Under the pieces are notes generated by a model. It worked only from the letters and a program-made list of their open reading frames with translations. It was not told where the DNA came from and made no database searches. Shown one piece after another: positions 18,098 to 27,800 of a stretch of DNA of 38,643 nt. Origin of the DNA: Oscillospiraceae bacterium. Its GTDB lineage: Bacteria > Bacillota > Clostridia > Oscillospirales > Ruminococcaceae. A program made the position numbers and the translations under genes. Position 1 is the first letter of the stretch. Each line of letters begins with the position of its first letter. The stretch is taken from NCBI GenBank assembly GCA_015067245.1, contig SVMV01000007.1, positions 1-38,643 of the forward strand, in the 5' to 3' direction.

Positions 18098-18859
18098 ATG
18101 AAAAATATCTTTACAATGAAAAACCTTATTGCCGCCATACTTGCAGGGCTGGTGCTGATGTTTATTATGGTTACAACGCCAAAAGGCACCGAGCCATTGT
18201 CACCGGACGGCAACTATACCTATCCTGAATACTGCATTGGCCACGAAAGCGAATTTGTGGTTAACAAGGCCGCAAACAGCTATATCAACCACGGCTTTGT
18301 AGGAGATGCCATAACTTATGTTGGCAGCAAAGGTTTTAACAGCTATGGGAATTTTGAGCTGACCGCCAGCAGCTTTGACGAAAGCACCAACAGCTTTTAT
18401 AACCCAAGCATCGACCTTGGCTTTAAGCTGCCTGAGGGCTGGCAGGCTGTGTGCGGCACACCAACCGCAGGCGAAAACAGCGCATATTTTTACGATTTCA
18501 GTGCCGTATCGCCAGACGGTGAATATATGCTTACGGTAAAATATCACGACCTTGAGGCCGACGGCATAACCATAAAAAACGAAAAGGATTATATCCTTTA
18601 TTACGGCGATGTAAAAACCGATAAATACTGGCAGGACGGATATAAAAATATAAGCGGCAGCAATGTTTTTTTGGGTGATAAATTCTGTCATCTCACCGAG
18701 ATGTACAGCCTTGAAACTGACGAAAAGGCTGTGGATATGGGCCGCATATTCCTTGCAAACCAGCTGATGAACAAAAAATATGTGCTGCTGGTGGAATACA
18801 GAACACCTTATTATAATGTCGACCACAGTGTGTGGCAGCAGTTTTTCTGTAAAAATTAA
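18098..18859 (+). CDS. Secreted or membrane-anchored protein of unknown function
   Basis: N-terminal hydrophobic segment then a soluble domain; own terminator at 18894..18930. Confidence 0.75.
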   Translation: MKNIFTMKNLIAAILAGLVLMFIMVTTPKGTEPLSPDGNYTYPEYCIGHESEFVVNKAANSYINHGFVGDAITYVGSKGFNSYGNFELTASSFDESTNSFYNPSIDLGFKLPEGWQAVCGTPTAGENSAYFYDFSAVSPDGEYMLTVKYHDLEADGITIKNEKDYILYYGDVKTDKYWQDGYKNISGSNVFLGDKFCHLTEMYSLETDEKAVDMGRIFLANQLMNKKYVLLVEYRTPYYNVDHSVWQQFFCKN

Positions 18860-18893
18860 ATTGAATATAATTAACCGATAAATAAACAAAAAC

Positions 18894-18930
18894 CCCTTTG
18901 GCATACGCACTTGCCAAAGGGATTTTTGCT
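18894..18930 (+). terminator. Rho-independent terminator
   Basis: CCCTTTGGCA-tacgcact-TGCCAAAGGG-atttttgctttt. Confidence 0.9.
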
Positions 18931-19076
18931 TTTCACAGTTTAAAGAGGGGTATTATGGTTTATACATAAAGTATCCGCAAATGCATAAACCGCTGTGATA
19001 AAAATTTGTCTTAAGAGGTTTGAAAAAATTTATATAAACTTGGGATAGTTTGCCTTTAATAACTGCTATATCTGCA

Positions 19077-20279
19077 TTAACCAAGGAAGGATACAAACAG
19101 TGTGATGATAATGCCGTTGCAGAAGTCGATAAAGAGCGAGCCTACCAGCGGAACAACAAGAAATGCTGTTGGTGAAGGGCCGTTTTTCTTTGTGATTGCC
19201 TGCATATTTGCCATTGCGTTTGGTGTTGCACCCATGCCAAAGCCGCAAAGACCGCCGCTGATAACAGCTGCATCGTAGCTTTTGCCAAGAAGATTGAAGC
19301 AGACAAATCTTGCAAGGATAAACATAAGTGCTGTCTGTGCAATAAGCATAACAACCATTGGGATTGCAAGGTCTGCAAGCTGCCACAGTTTAAGGCCCAT
19401 CATTGCAAGACCAAGGAACACAGACAGGCAGTAGCTGCCGATTGTGTCTATTTCTTCCATTGGCACATCCCAACCTTTAAATTCGAACACATTGCGGATA
19501 ACAGCAGCTGCCATCATAGCGCCGATATAGCCAGGGAATGTAAGTGTTGTGCCCATAATTGTAAGGCCGCTGAGTGCCTTGCCGATAATTGTGCCAATGC
19601 CAAGAGCAACAAAAAGGAACATAATTGCATTAAGGAAACGGCCCTGGTCAATTCTGCCTGCTTCCTTTTCTGCGCCGATTTCGCCGCCTGTTGCAGATTC
19701 GGTTGGTTTAAGGTTGTATTTTTTGATAACTGAAGATGCAATTGGGCCGCCGATAACACAGCCTGCCACAAGACCAAATGTTGCAGAAGCAACTGCCACA
19801 ACTGTTGCGCCGTCAAGGCCTGCTGCTTCAAGCACAGGGCCAAATGCTGCAGATGTGCCGTGGCCGCCAACCATTGGGATTGAGCCTGTTGCAAGGCCAA
19901 GCAGCGGATTTATGCCAAATGCTGTTGCAATGGCTGCACCCATTGTGTTTTGAATAACAACTGTGCCGATTGCAATTGCAAGAAAGATAAACACCATCTT
20001 GCCGCCTTTTTTGAGCATTTTGAACGCTGCTGCAAAACCAACGGAACAGAAAAACATATTCATAAAGATTGTCTGTATTGTTGCATCAAAGCTGATTTCA
20101 AGTATGCCTGCACTTCTTAAAGCAAGATGTGCCAAAGCAAAGATAACACCGCCTACAACAGGTTCTGGAATACAGTACTTTCTGAAAAAGCTGAACTTAG
20201 CCACCATAAAACGTCCAAGCAGCAAAACGCCCATTGCCACTGCGGCGGCCTGAAACATATCAAGATTGATAACCTTCAT
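19077..20279 (-). CDS. gltS: Sodium/glutamate symporter GltS
   Basis: GltS family: DMFQAAAVAMGVLLLGRFM..., GHGTSAAFGPVLE, FLVVPLVGSLFIDFCNGIIITLF. Confidence 0.93.
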   Translation of the reverse strand: MKVINLDMFQAAAVAMGVLLLGRFMVAKFSFFRKYCIPEPVVGGVIFALAHLALRSAGILEISFDATIQTIFMNMFFCSVGFAAAFKMLKKGGKMVFIFLAIAIGTVVIQNTMGAAIATAFGINPLLGLATGSIPMVGGHGTSAAFGPVLEAAGLDGATVVAVASATFGLVAGCVIGGPIASSVIKKYNLKPTESATGGEIGAEKEAGRIDQGRFLNAIMFLFVALGIGTIIGKALSGLTIMGTTLTFPGYIGAMMAAAVIRNVFEFKGWDVPMEEIDTIGSYCLSVFLGLAMMGLKLWQLADLAIPMVVMLIAQTALMFILARFVCFNLLGKSYDAAVISGGLCGFGMGATPNAMANMQAITKKNGPSPTAFLVVPLVGSLFIDFCNGIIITLFVSFLG

Positions 20280-20438
20280 AAAAATCCTCCATAAAATTTT
20301 CTCTCGTTTTTGTTGTACTTATCTTAAATATGCTCTTTCAAAAAAATACAAAAAAATACAGCGTTAAAACAAAATTTGTACAAATTCTATTAAAAAATCG
20401 GCCACATTTTATTTATTTTTTACAATTGTGTTTTTTCC

Positions 20439-20475
20439 TTTTGTAGCTTTTTGTAGCTTTGCGTAGTTTTTTTGT
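20439..20475 (+). promoter_or_regulatory. Direct-repeat operator TTTTGT-AGCT-TTTTGT-AGCT-TTGCGT-AGTTT-TTTTGT
   Basis: Four half-sites at 20439, 20449, 20459 and 20470 in the gltS/histidine-kinase divergent region. Confidence 0.7.
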
Positions 20476-20534
20476 AGAAAATATGCTATTCTTTTGTTAT
20501 TAAATAAAGTATTTAATTACATTTTGGTGTTTAT

Positions 20535-21848
20535 ATGAAAAGATTTTTAAGGCGTAATGATGACCTGACCATAATTGTTATAATCTCCCTTGTTGTAACT
20601 GTGGCAAGTCAGTTTTATTTTAATGCTTTTACCGACAGTTTCAGAATTTCGGTGGCGGTTATTGTGCTGCCGCTGCTGCTTATGACAATAGGGCAGGATG
20701 TATCTGCCGTAAAAACCTGCTTTGCAACTGCGGCGTGCATATTTGTGCTGCGTTTATCCATACATTACGGCATATATCACAACCTTGAAGGTGCTGTGGA
20801 TATGTATCTGCCAAATGCTGTTTTTTACATTGCCTACGGTTTTATATTCACCCTGCTTTGCCCAAACAGGCACACCGCAAGCTACCGCAAGATGTTCAGC
20901 GTTATACTTGTAAGCGATTTTTTGTCCAATATATGCGAAATCTGTGTGGCTGGCGCTGGGGAAGATTTTAAAAATATTGTCGAGATTGTAACCACCCTTA
21001 TCGGCGTTGCCTTTGTGCGTGGGGTTATAACCTGGCTGCTGCTTGTAGGTGAAAAGCAATACCGCACCTTGCTGCAGAAAGAAGAACACGAAAACCGCTA
21101 TCAGCGGCTGTTTCTTATGACAACAGGCCTTAAAAACGAAATCTATTTTATGAAAAAGAACAGCGAAGAGATAGAAAACGTTATGGGCACCGCCTATAAG
21201 CTGTACGAACGTTTAAGCCGCAGCGACCTGCCTGACGATATAAAAAATATGTCCCTTGCTCTTGCAAAGGACGTTCACGAGATAAAAAAGGATTATATCC
21301 GCATTATTCAGGGTATTGAAGACGAAATAAGCGAAGAATATGACGAAAAGCAGATGAAGTTCAGTGATATCCTTTATATACTTAAAGACACAACCCATCA
21401 TCTGCTGGAAGCAAAAAACCTTAACTTTATTTTAAATTTCAGCTGCAAGGATGATTTTTTAACTGCCGAGCATTATGCACTGATGAACATTTTTAAAAAC
21501 CTTGTTACCAACGCCATTGAAGCAATGGAAAACAGCGAAAGCGGCGACACTATAACTTTGGAGCAGGCCCTTGTGGACGATGAATTTATATTTGTGGTAA
21601 AGGACAACGGCCCTGGCATCTCCAAACGGCATCTGCCAAATATCTTTAAAATGGGCTATTCCACCAAGTTTGACTATGTAACAGGCAACATCTACCGCGG
21701 GGTAGGGCTGTACGGCGTAAAGGCTGCTGTTGAAGAACAGTTTGGCGGCAGCATAGATGTGCATTCGGTTTTTGGCCAGGGTACACAGTTTACAATAAAG
21801 GTGCCAAAAGCCGCCCTTGCGGTTGAAAAAAACCGCCAGCAGCTTTAA
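20535..21848 (+). CDS. Sensor histidine kinase (GlnK/YcbA-like, GHKL ATPase)
   Basis: N-terminal TM block; NLVTNAIEAMENSE (N box), VKDNGPGISKRHLPNIFKMGYSTKFD, GVGLYGVK. Confidence 0.9.
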   Translation: MKRFLRRNDDLTIIVIISLVVTVASQFYFNAFTDSFRISVAVIVLPLLLMTIGQDVSAVKTCFATAACIFVLRLSIHYGIYHNLEGAVDMYLPNAVFYIAYGFIFTLLCPNRHTASYRKMFSVILVSDFLSNICEICVAGAGEDFKNIVEIVTTLIGVAFVRGVITWLLLVGEKQYRTLLQKEEHENRYQRLFLMTTGLKNEIYFMKKNSEEIENVMGTAYKLYERLSRSDLPDDIKNMSLALAKDVHEIKKDYIRIIQGIEDEISEEYDEKQMKFSDILYILKDTTHHLLEAKNLNFILNFSCKDDFLTAEHYALMNIFKNLVTNAIEAMENSESGDTITLEQALVDDEFIFVVKDNGPGISKRHLPNIFKMGYSTKFDYVTGNIYRGVGLYGVKAAVEEQFGGSIDVHSVFGQGTQFTIKVPKAALAVEKNRQQL

Positions 21849-21931
21849 AAAATCATTATAACAACAAATATTTTTTACATATTGTATTTTTGCCAAAACA
21901 AATAACCAACAGTTATCAGCGAGGACCTTTT

Positions 21932-22777
21932 ATGCGCATATACATTATCGAAGACGATATATCTATAATAAACATACTTGAGGATATAATAGAAACCCAT
22001 GACCTTGGCGAAATATGCGGCGACTGCGGCGGAAATGTGCCTGATATTGCCAGTGTGCTGCGTGCAAAGCCTGATGTGGTGCTGGTGGATTTTTTGATGC
22101 CTGTTATGGACGGTGCCAGCTTTGTGGCCGAGCTGCGAAAATTTAACAGCAGCATAAAATGCATTATGATAAGCCAGGTTTCTTCCAAAGACCTTGTAAG
22201 CAAGGCATATATGGCAGGGGTGGACTTTTTTATAAGCAAGCCGATAAACCTTATCGAAATCAAATCGGTACTGGGCAATGTGCGCCAGCAGATTGAAAAC
22301 CAGCGCACCCTGGACAATATACGCAATATGTTTGTTGCAGGCAATGTGCAGACAGAGCACACCCCTTTGCAAACAGAGGACGAATACAGCCGCAAGCTGC
22401 GCATTATACTTAACAAGCTTGGCATAAGCGGCGAAAAGGGAAGCGCCGACATTGTAAAAATCTGCGAGTATCTTAAAAACAACTCTGCCGATGTTGCGTC
22501 GGTAAGCGTGGGGCAGATGTGCGAAGCTGTAAGCGACAGCCCCAAAAGCGTGGAACAGCGCATACGCCGCGCCATTGCCGCAGGTATGACAAACATCTCC
22601 CACATGGGCATTGAAGATTTTATGAACGAAACCTTTGTGGCTTTCAGCGCCACACTTTTCAGCTTTGAAGAGGTGCGCAGCGAGATGGACTTTATAAGAG
22701 GCAAGGCAAAATTTGGCGGCAAGGTTAGTATTAAAAAGTTTATTGACGGTCTTATGCTGGAGGCAGACAGATATTAG
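21932..22777 (+). CDS. Response regulator (GlnL/YcbB-like)
   Basis: RIYIIEDD...VVLVDFLMPVMDG...SKPINLIEI receiver domain; C-terminal domain of YcbB type; ATG 21932. Confidence 0.88.
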   Translation: MRIYIIEDDISIINILEDIIETHDLGEICGDCGGNVPDIASVLRAKPDVVLVDFLMPVMDGASFVAELRKFNSSIKCIMISQVSSKDLVSKAYMAGVDFFISKPINLIEIKSVLGNVRQQIENQRTLDNIRNMFVAGNVQTEHTPLQTEDEYSRKLRIILNKLGISGEKGSADIVKICEYLKNNSADVASVSVGQMCEAVSDSPKSVEQRIRRAIAAGMTNISHMGIEDFMNETFVAFSATLFSFEEVRSEMDFIRGKAKFGGKVSIKKFIDGLMLEADRY

Positions 22778-22881
22778 CGGGCAGCTACATTGGCTTTTTG
22801 TAAAAGGCAGCAGGCATTTATCCCCCAAATATAACCAGACAGACCGCAAAATTTATATTATTCAAATTATTATGCAAACAA

Positions 22882-22915
22882 AAAAGGCACTCGCAGGAGT
22901 GCCTTTTATTTTTTA
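22882..22915. terminator. Bidirectional terminator
   Basis: AAAAGGCACTC-gcag-GAGTGCCTTTT between convergent genes. Confidence 0.92.
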
Positions 22916-22939
22916 TATTTATGACAGACTGTATTTCAA

Positions 22940-24133
22940 CTATTCGTTGGAATAGTTGTCAAAGTAGCCCTGAATAAAGATAACAGGTGTGCCTTTATCG
23001 CCTGAACCAGATGTAAGGTCACAGAGAGAACCGATAAGGTCGGTAAGCTGACGAGGTGTTGTGCCCTGGCTTTCCATAGAACCCATAAGGTCTTTCTTTT
23101 TGTTTGCGATGTACTGTGTCATAGCGTCACGCAGTTCTTCGCCTTTCATGCCTGCAAACTGGTTGTCTGCAAGGTATTTGAGTTTAAGTTCGCTTGGAAG
23201 GCCAACAAGACCGTCTGTAAAGCCTGGGGAAACAACAGGGTCTGCAAGTTCCCAGATTTTGCCCTGTGGGTCTTTGAATGCGCCGTCGCCGTAAACCATA
23301 CATTCAATTTTTTTGCCTGTTTTTTCAAGGAGTTTTGCCTGAAGTTCTGTAACAAATTTTTCGCAGTCACGTGGGAAAAGTTTAACCTTTTCTTCTGTTG
23401 CTTTGTTGGAACCAAGCAGGCCGTACATTTCGTTATAGCCAGAGCCGTTGATGGATTCTGTCATCAGGTCATCAAGGCCGTAAACCTTTTCAGCACCTGC
23501 TGCTTTAAGCAGACGTTTGCTGCGTGCACGGGAATGGATATCTGCGCAGATAACGCTTTTTGCGTATGGAAGGATATCTGTTGCCTTGTTTGCAAAGATA
23601 ACTTCAGCTTCGCAGCCTTCATTCATTATAAGTTCTTTATAGTATTCCACATAGTCCACCTGTGTAAATGGATGTGGGTTTTTGCCAAACAGTCTTCTGT
23701 ATTCTGCTTCGTCCATAATTGTGGACCAAGGGTTAACGCCTTTTTCGTCCAGCTGGTCAAGGCTTACAAGGTGGTTGCCCACTTCGTCGGAAGGATAGCT
23801 GAGCATAAGCACAATTTTCTTTGCACCGCGTGCAATACCTTTGAGCACGATGGAGAAGCGGTTGCGGGAAAGGATTGGGAAGATAAGGCCGATTGTATCG
23901 TCACCAAATTTGTTTTTAACATCTGTTGCGATATCATCACATGTGATATAGTTGCCCTGTGCACGAGCAACAACAGCTTCGGTAACACCTACGATGTCAC
24001 GGTCGTTAACTTTGATATTTTCTTCTTCAAAAGCTTCAAGCAAGCTCTGAACTGTGATATCCACAAGGTTATCACCTTCAACAATTATAGGTGTTCTGAT
24101 ACCTCTGGATACTGCGCCTATTGTTCTTGACAT
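22940..24133 (-). CDS. Coenzyme F420-0:L-glutamate ligase (CofE)-like protein
   Basis: GIRTPIIVEGDNLVDITVQSLLE..., DRDIVGVTEAVVARAQGNYIT, EKTGKKIECMVYGDGAFKDPQG: CofE/F420 gamma-glutamyl ligase-like. Confidence 0.75.
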   Translation of the reverse strand: MSRTIGAVSRGIRTPIIVEGDNLVDITVQSLLEAFEEENIKVNDRDIVGVTEAVVARAQGNYITCDDIATDVKNKFGDDTIGLIFPILSRNRFSIVLKGIARGAKKIVLMLSYPSDEVGNHLVSLDQLDEKGVNPWSTIMDEAEYRRLFGKNPHPFTQVDYVEYYKELIMNEGCEAEVIFANKATDILPYAKSVICADIHSRARSKRLLKAAGAEKVYGLDDLMTESINGSGYNEMYGLLGSNKATEEKVKLFPRDCEKFVTELQAKLLEKTGKKIECMVYGDGAFKDPQGKIWELADPVVSPGFTDGLVGLPSELKLKYLADNQFAGMKGEELRDAMTQYIANKKKDLMGSMESQGTTPRQLTDLIGSLCDLTSGSGDKGTPVIFIQGYFDNYSNE

Positions 24134-24259
24134 AAAATGCCCTCCCTTAAATTTATCCGTACGGCAACTGGCTTTAAGTAAAATTTTCCACTTATTTTTG
24201 CCGACAAGATATTATATAGCAAAACATCTTTATTTTCAATAATTTTTAAAGATATTTTT

Positions 24260-24868
24260 TTAATGATTAAGCGATTTCAGCAAAATTGTGTAAGCATAGT
24301 CCTTTTTTTGTTCAATTTGACATACATTGCTTACCCCTGTTGGAAGATGCAGACAATAGTTAAGGCAGGAAAGGTTTGCCATAATTGCCATTGTGATGTA
24401 GTCTGCGTCAAATTCCAGACTGATAACGCCTTCGTCCACACCGCTTTGCAGTATATCCATTATAAGCTGGTTGCGGGTGGTCATAACCTGTTCGATATAC
24501 TCTTTGCTGTCGTTTATCAGTTTTGGGATATCCAGCATTTCATCGCTTGAAGAAAACTGGCTTACCGCTGCAAAACCGTCTTCAAAGCTTTTAAGGATAA
24601 GGTCGTACAGTTTGTAGACCTTATCTTTAAAAGAGATATTTTCCTGTGCAATTTTCTGGGCCTTCTGGTTTTCCAGCCCAAGAAAATATACAAGTGTATT
24701 TAATAGGATTTCCTCTTTTGAGGGAAAATATTCGTACAGTGTGCCCTTGCCCACATTTGCGGCCTTGGCAATGTCCTGCACAGTTATATTATATATCTTT
24801 TTTCCTGCTTTGGAAAGAGCCATCACACCATTAAATACACAAATTTCTTTTTCTGTGTAGTTTTTCAT
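24260..24868 (-). CDS. TetR-family transcriptional regulator
   Basis: N-terminal HTH: ITVQDIAKAANVGKGTLYEYFPSKEEIL. Confidence 0.95.
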   Translation of the reverse strand: MKNYTEKEICVFNGVMALSKAGKKIYNITVQDIAKAANVGKGTLYEYFPSKEEILLNTLVYFLGLENQKAQKIAQENISFKDKVYKLYDLILKSFEDGFAAVSQFSSSDEMLDIPKLINDSKEYIEQVMTTRNQLIMDILQSGVDEGVISLEFDADYITMAIMANLSCLNYCLHLPTGVSNVCQIEQKKDYAYTILLKSLNH

Positions 24869-27800
24869 TATTCTTCGTCCTCAAAATCAACATCGATAAC
24901 CTTGAGAGGTTTTTTGTGCATAATTGCATAAAGGCTTGGAACAAGGAACAGTGTAAGCAGGGTTGCGTATGCAAGACCGCCAATGGAAACAATTGCCATG
25001 CCCTGACTCATTTCTGCACCCATGCCAACGCCTATTGCCATTGTGCTCATGGCAAGGATTGTTGTAAGCGCTGTCATAAGTATTGGGCGGATACGGTCTT
25101 TGCCTGTCTGTACCAGTGCGTCATAAAGCTCCATACCTTCAGCACGCAGCTGGTTTACATAGTCGATAAACACAATACCGTTGTTTACAACAACACCTGT
25201 AAGAACAAGGAAACCTATCATAGATACGATGGAGAGCACTGTATTTGTCAGCTGCAGTGCCAGCAAGCCCCCTGTAAATGCCAGCGGAATTGTAAACAGA
25301 ACGATAAATGGTGAGCGCAGACTCTGGAACTGTGCCACCATAATAAGATAGATAAACACAATGGCAAGCAGAATCATAAGTGCCATATCGCCCATCATTT
25401 CCATAACCATCTGGTTTTCGCCGCCAACATCAATCTGATATCCGTCAGGAAGCTCAAAATTTTCCATTGCTGCTTCTGCCTGGCGGCTTACAAGGGTTGT
25501 GTTTACACCGTTTTCAAAGGTTGCGGTTACTGTATAGGTGCGTGACTGATTGTCACGGTTGATGGACTGTGGGCTTTGTGCTGTGGTGATTGTTGCCACC
25601 TGGCCCAGAGTGGTTATCTCTTCGTCGCCGTCTTCGTCCACAACAGAAGCAATTTTAAGGTTTTCGATTGTGTCACGGCTGTAGGCTGTGTCGGATGTGA
25701 TGTATCCGTCAAGGTCTTTGTTGTTGAATGTAAATGTGGTTGTGGTGGTTTCTTCGGTAAGGGCTTCGGCAACCTTTTGGTAAACCTGTGCGGTTGTAAG
25801 GCCCTTTTTCATTGCTGCTTCCTTGTTTATTTCGATACGCAGCTCGTTAGAGCGCTCTCCGCTGCCGTCGTCTGCTTTTGCAATGCCGTCAATTTTTTCC
25901 AGCTCTGCGGCAATATCGGCAGAAATTTCGCCCAGTTTGTCAAAGTCGTTGCCTTTTACCGCAACGCTGAAGCCGCTGCCGCCAAGGGCGGACATATCTA
26001 TACTTTCGGTGGTTACAGACAGGCTGTCTTTATATTCAGGCAGAGCTTCTTCTATAAGTGTGCCAACCTCTACGTTGGAGAGTGTGCGTTTTTCGGTCAT
26101 AACAACGTAGAAGGAGAGTGTTTTGTTGTTTTCGGCAGAGGAGGTCATTGAAGCAACGCTTGTGCCCTCGCTCATAACTGCAACAGTGTCAACGTCCTGT
26201 ACGTTCTGCACCTTCTGTGCAATGTCCCAACCCTGTTCATACAGGTCTTCATCGCTGGTTGTACCAGGCACGCTGAGTGTCATTGTCATCTGCGGGCCGT
26301 CCATTGCAGGAATAAATGCCATCGGCATAGAAAGTGCATTGAACACGCTGAGTGCCAGCAGACCAACAGAAAGCACAATTACAAACCATTTGTGTTTAAG
26401 GTTAAGGCGCAGTGCCTTTTCGTAAAGGTTTGTAATTTTAATCATAAATTTAGGTGTAACGTCGTTCTTTTCGCCAAGAACCTTGGAAGCAAGGCAAGGC
26501 ACAAAGGTGAGCGCAACCACCAAGCTTGCCACCAGAACATAGCCGATTGTAAGACCCATATCGGTAAAAATCTGGCGTGTAAGGCCTTCGGTAAATACAA
26601 TTGGCAAAAATACGCAGATTGTGGTGAGGGTGGATGCCGCAATGGCGCCGCCAACCTGTTTTGTGCCCACAACTGCAGCTTTAACTGCACTGTAGCCCAT
26701 GCTGCGCAGACGGAAGATGTTTTCGATAACAACGATACTGTTGTCCACCAGCATACCAACTGCAAGGGCAAGGCCAGAAAGTGAGATGATGTTAAGTGTA
26801 ACATCGGTAAAGTACATTGCCACAATTGCCACAAGCACAGAAAGCGGAATAGACATGCCGATAATCATTGTTGGTCTTGCTGATTTAAGGAATATGATAA
26901 GAACCAGCAGGGCGATGATACCGCCGTAAATAAGGTTGGAGAGAACGCTGTCTACAATCATGCCGATGTAGTCGCCCTGGTCCATAAGTGTTGTAACGTG
27001 CAGGCCAGGGGTTTTTTCTTCCAGTTCTTTTATTGCTTTTGTAACGCTTTCGCTTACTTCGCTTGTGGAAGCAACGGAAGATTTGTTAAGGGACAGCACA
27101 ATGCCGTCGTTGCCGTTGATTTTTACAAAGCTGTCGCCCGAGTTGTCTTTTATCTCCACTGTTGCAACATCTTTAAGATATATCGGGTCAACGCCGTCCA
27201 TATCCATATCCACAAGCAGAAGATTTTTAAGGCTTTCAAGGTCAGAGAACTTTTCGCCAACCTTAACTGTAACACGTTCGTCGCCCAGCATAATGTAGCC
27301 TGCAGGCATGGAGAAGTTTTGTGCTGTAAGGATATTGCTTATCATAGCCTGTGTAACAAGGCTGTCGATATTTGCCTGGCGCAAAGCGTCTTTTTTGGCT
27401 TTTTCAAACTGTTCGATGCCGTCTTCCAGCTGTTTTTCTGCATTTTCAAGTTCAGCTTCTATCTTTTCAAGCTCAATTTCAGCAGAAGCAATCTGTGCTT
27501 CACCTACAGCGATGCCGCTTACAGCTTCCATCTGGCCTTTTTCAAGCTCTTCGGCAAGTTTTTTTATCTTGTTTACTTCTTTGGTAAGGCTTTCTTTAAG
27601 TGCGTTTGCATCAATAAGGTCTGCCTGTGCTTCCGCTTTGTTCTGTGCTATCTGGGCAAGAGTTGCACTTGGGTCTGCAAGGCGGTCTTCGGTAAGGCCT
27701 GCTGCTACAATCGGTGCAAGCATTTCTGCCTTTGTTTTTTCAAGACCTGCAAGTGTAGCTTTTGTCTGTGCAAGCAGTTCTTCCATCTGCACAAGACCTG

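Noticed and set aside
9885-18987. TATCCGCAAATGCATA present at ~9885 and ~18972 (both intergenic)
   Set aside because: A single 16-mer coincidence in 38 kb of AT-biased DNA is not surprising; no flanking similarity
21875-22849. 324-aa and 268-aa minus-strand ORFs
   Set aside because: Antisense to the response-regulator gene
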